From assembly GCA_905234815.1 (NCBI GenBank), contig CAJOIX010000015.1, positions 1 through 36,695 on the forward strand: DNA of 36,695 nt, written 5' to 3'. Positions 36,303 to 36,695 of the stretch are shown one piece after another. Made by a program: the position numbers and the translations under genes. Source of the stretch: an uncultured Prevotella sp. (GTDB taxonomy: Bacteria; Bacteroidota; Bacteroidia; Bacteroidales; Bacteroidaceae). A model generated the notes under the pieces. That model ran no database searches, had not been told where the DNA came from, and saw nothing but the letters and a program-made list of their open reading frames with translations. Within the stretch, counting starts at the first letter, position 1. Each line of letters begins with the position of its first letter.

Positions 36303-36695
36303 AAATTCAACAATTATAAACTCTTCGCAGCAGCCCCGCCAAAGATAAAGCGTCAGATAAACGCTTTTCCAATAAATATGCGTCCATTTCTTTCACGGCA
36401 GCATGACCGCCGCACATTCAATGAACACTGCAAATTTATACAATTTTTCTGCAAAAAATATCTTTTTTATTTCAAAATTGCAGCAAGCTCATTATAAGGC
36501 ATATATGCAGAAATTGTCCTTTAAACGAATGTATCGCTTTTTTAGATAAAATACTCCCGCTCGAAAAAGCTAAACAACTGGGATTGGATGGTTTTTTTTT
36601 GAATTTATAGACTATAATCTGTGAGATTCCTTTCCATGATTCACCGAATGAAGTTGGCACAATTAACCGAACGGAAACTCCTCAAATAGCCGAAA
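36303..36695. other. Right-edge intergenic region, mostly featureless
   Basis: No convincing gene is present. The stretch is AT-rich. A small hairpin (AAGCGT-CAGATAA-ACGCTT, 36348-36366) lies in what would be the BspA-like leader, and a TAAATTTG promoter element lies at 36431-36438. A short open frame near 36520-36609 encodes about 30 protein-like residues with no start and no match I know. The rest shows nothing recognisable. Confidence 0.6.
36431..36438 (-). promoter_or_regulatory. Possible -7 element for the BspA-like gene
   Basis: The minus strand reads TAAATTTG, an exact TAnnTTTG match. It lies about 145 bases before the preferred start codon, which would leave a long leader containing a small hairpin. 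No -33 TTTG at normal spacing is evident. Confidence 0.45.

Noticed and set aside
36472..36695. Short frames at the right edge as a transposase remnant or partial gene
   Set aside because: About 30 protein-like residues around 36520-36609 end in a stop, have no start and match no transposase motif I know; too little to support a call.

Overview
The window looks like a chromosomal segment of a Bacteroidota bacterium, most likely Prevotella or a close relative. The sequence signs are: promoters of the TAnnTTTG type in front of several genes, lipoprotein and small-protein families typical of that phylum (DUF4738, DUF4296, DUF4494), a DksA-like protein without cysteines, an enlarged SecA ending in a zinc motif, and a BspA-type leucine-rich-repeat surface protein. 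Base use is fairly even throughout, and no phage, transposase, CRISPR array or rRNA/tRNA gene was seen. Genus and function calls come from motif reading, not from a database search.

Layout, left to right. 1-2363 (minus): an exported protein cut by the window edge, a broken hydrolase tail, an acyl-ACP thioesterase and a DUF4738 lipoprotein. 2417-9551 (minus): a tight operon ileS - dksA-like - lspA - DUF4296 lipoprotein - C69 dipeptidase. 9552-9880: ileS promoter, a 22-bp-period palindrome array and the groEL terminator. 9880-11883 (minus): groES-groEL behind a consensus sigma-54 promoter. 11896-16230 (minus): truA - dapA - nadE - SDR oxidoreductase. 16338-21858 (plus): DUF4494 - yggS, then secA with its own promoter, then an orphan ABC ATPase closed by a strong terminator. 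21901-22176: a second copy of the 22-bp-period array. 22177-26455 (minus): two paralogous MFS transporters and a MATE exporter with overlapping stop/start codons. 26626-28641 (minus): type I asparaginase, a small SPFH-like membrane protein and rubrerythrin. 28725-29510 (minus): an unrecognised protein with a very acidic tail, divergent from pepT and a Kef-type antiporter (29617-33133, plus). 33355-34929 (minus): a DASS/SLC13 anion symporter. 35157-36284 (minus): the BspA-like repeat protein. The last 390 bases look non-coding.

Most genes are housekeeping: aminoacyl-tRNA charging, tRNA modification, NAD and lysine/peptidoglycan precursor synthesis, protein folding, protein export and lipoprotein maturation. 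The transport and surface genes at the right are more accessory.

The most unusual signals are not genes. One is a pair of dispersed arrays, each with four 15-bp palindromes (AAAAGC-TAT/ATA-GCTTTT) at an exact 22-bp pitch and with similar left flanks. The other is the sigma-54-type promoter in front of groESL. Both are reported as findings.
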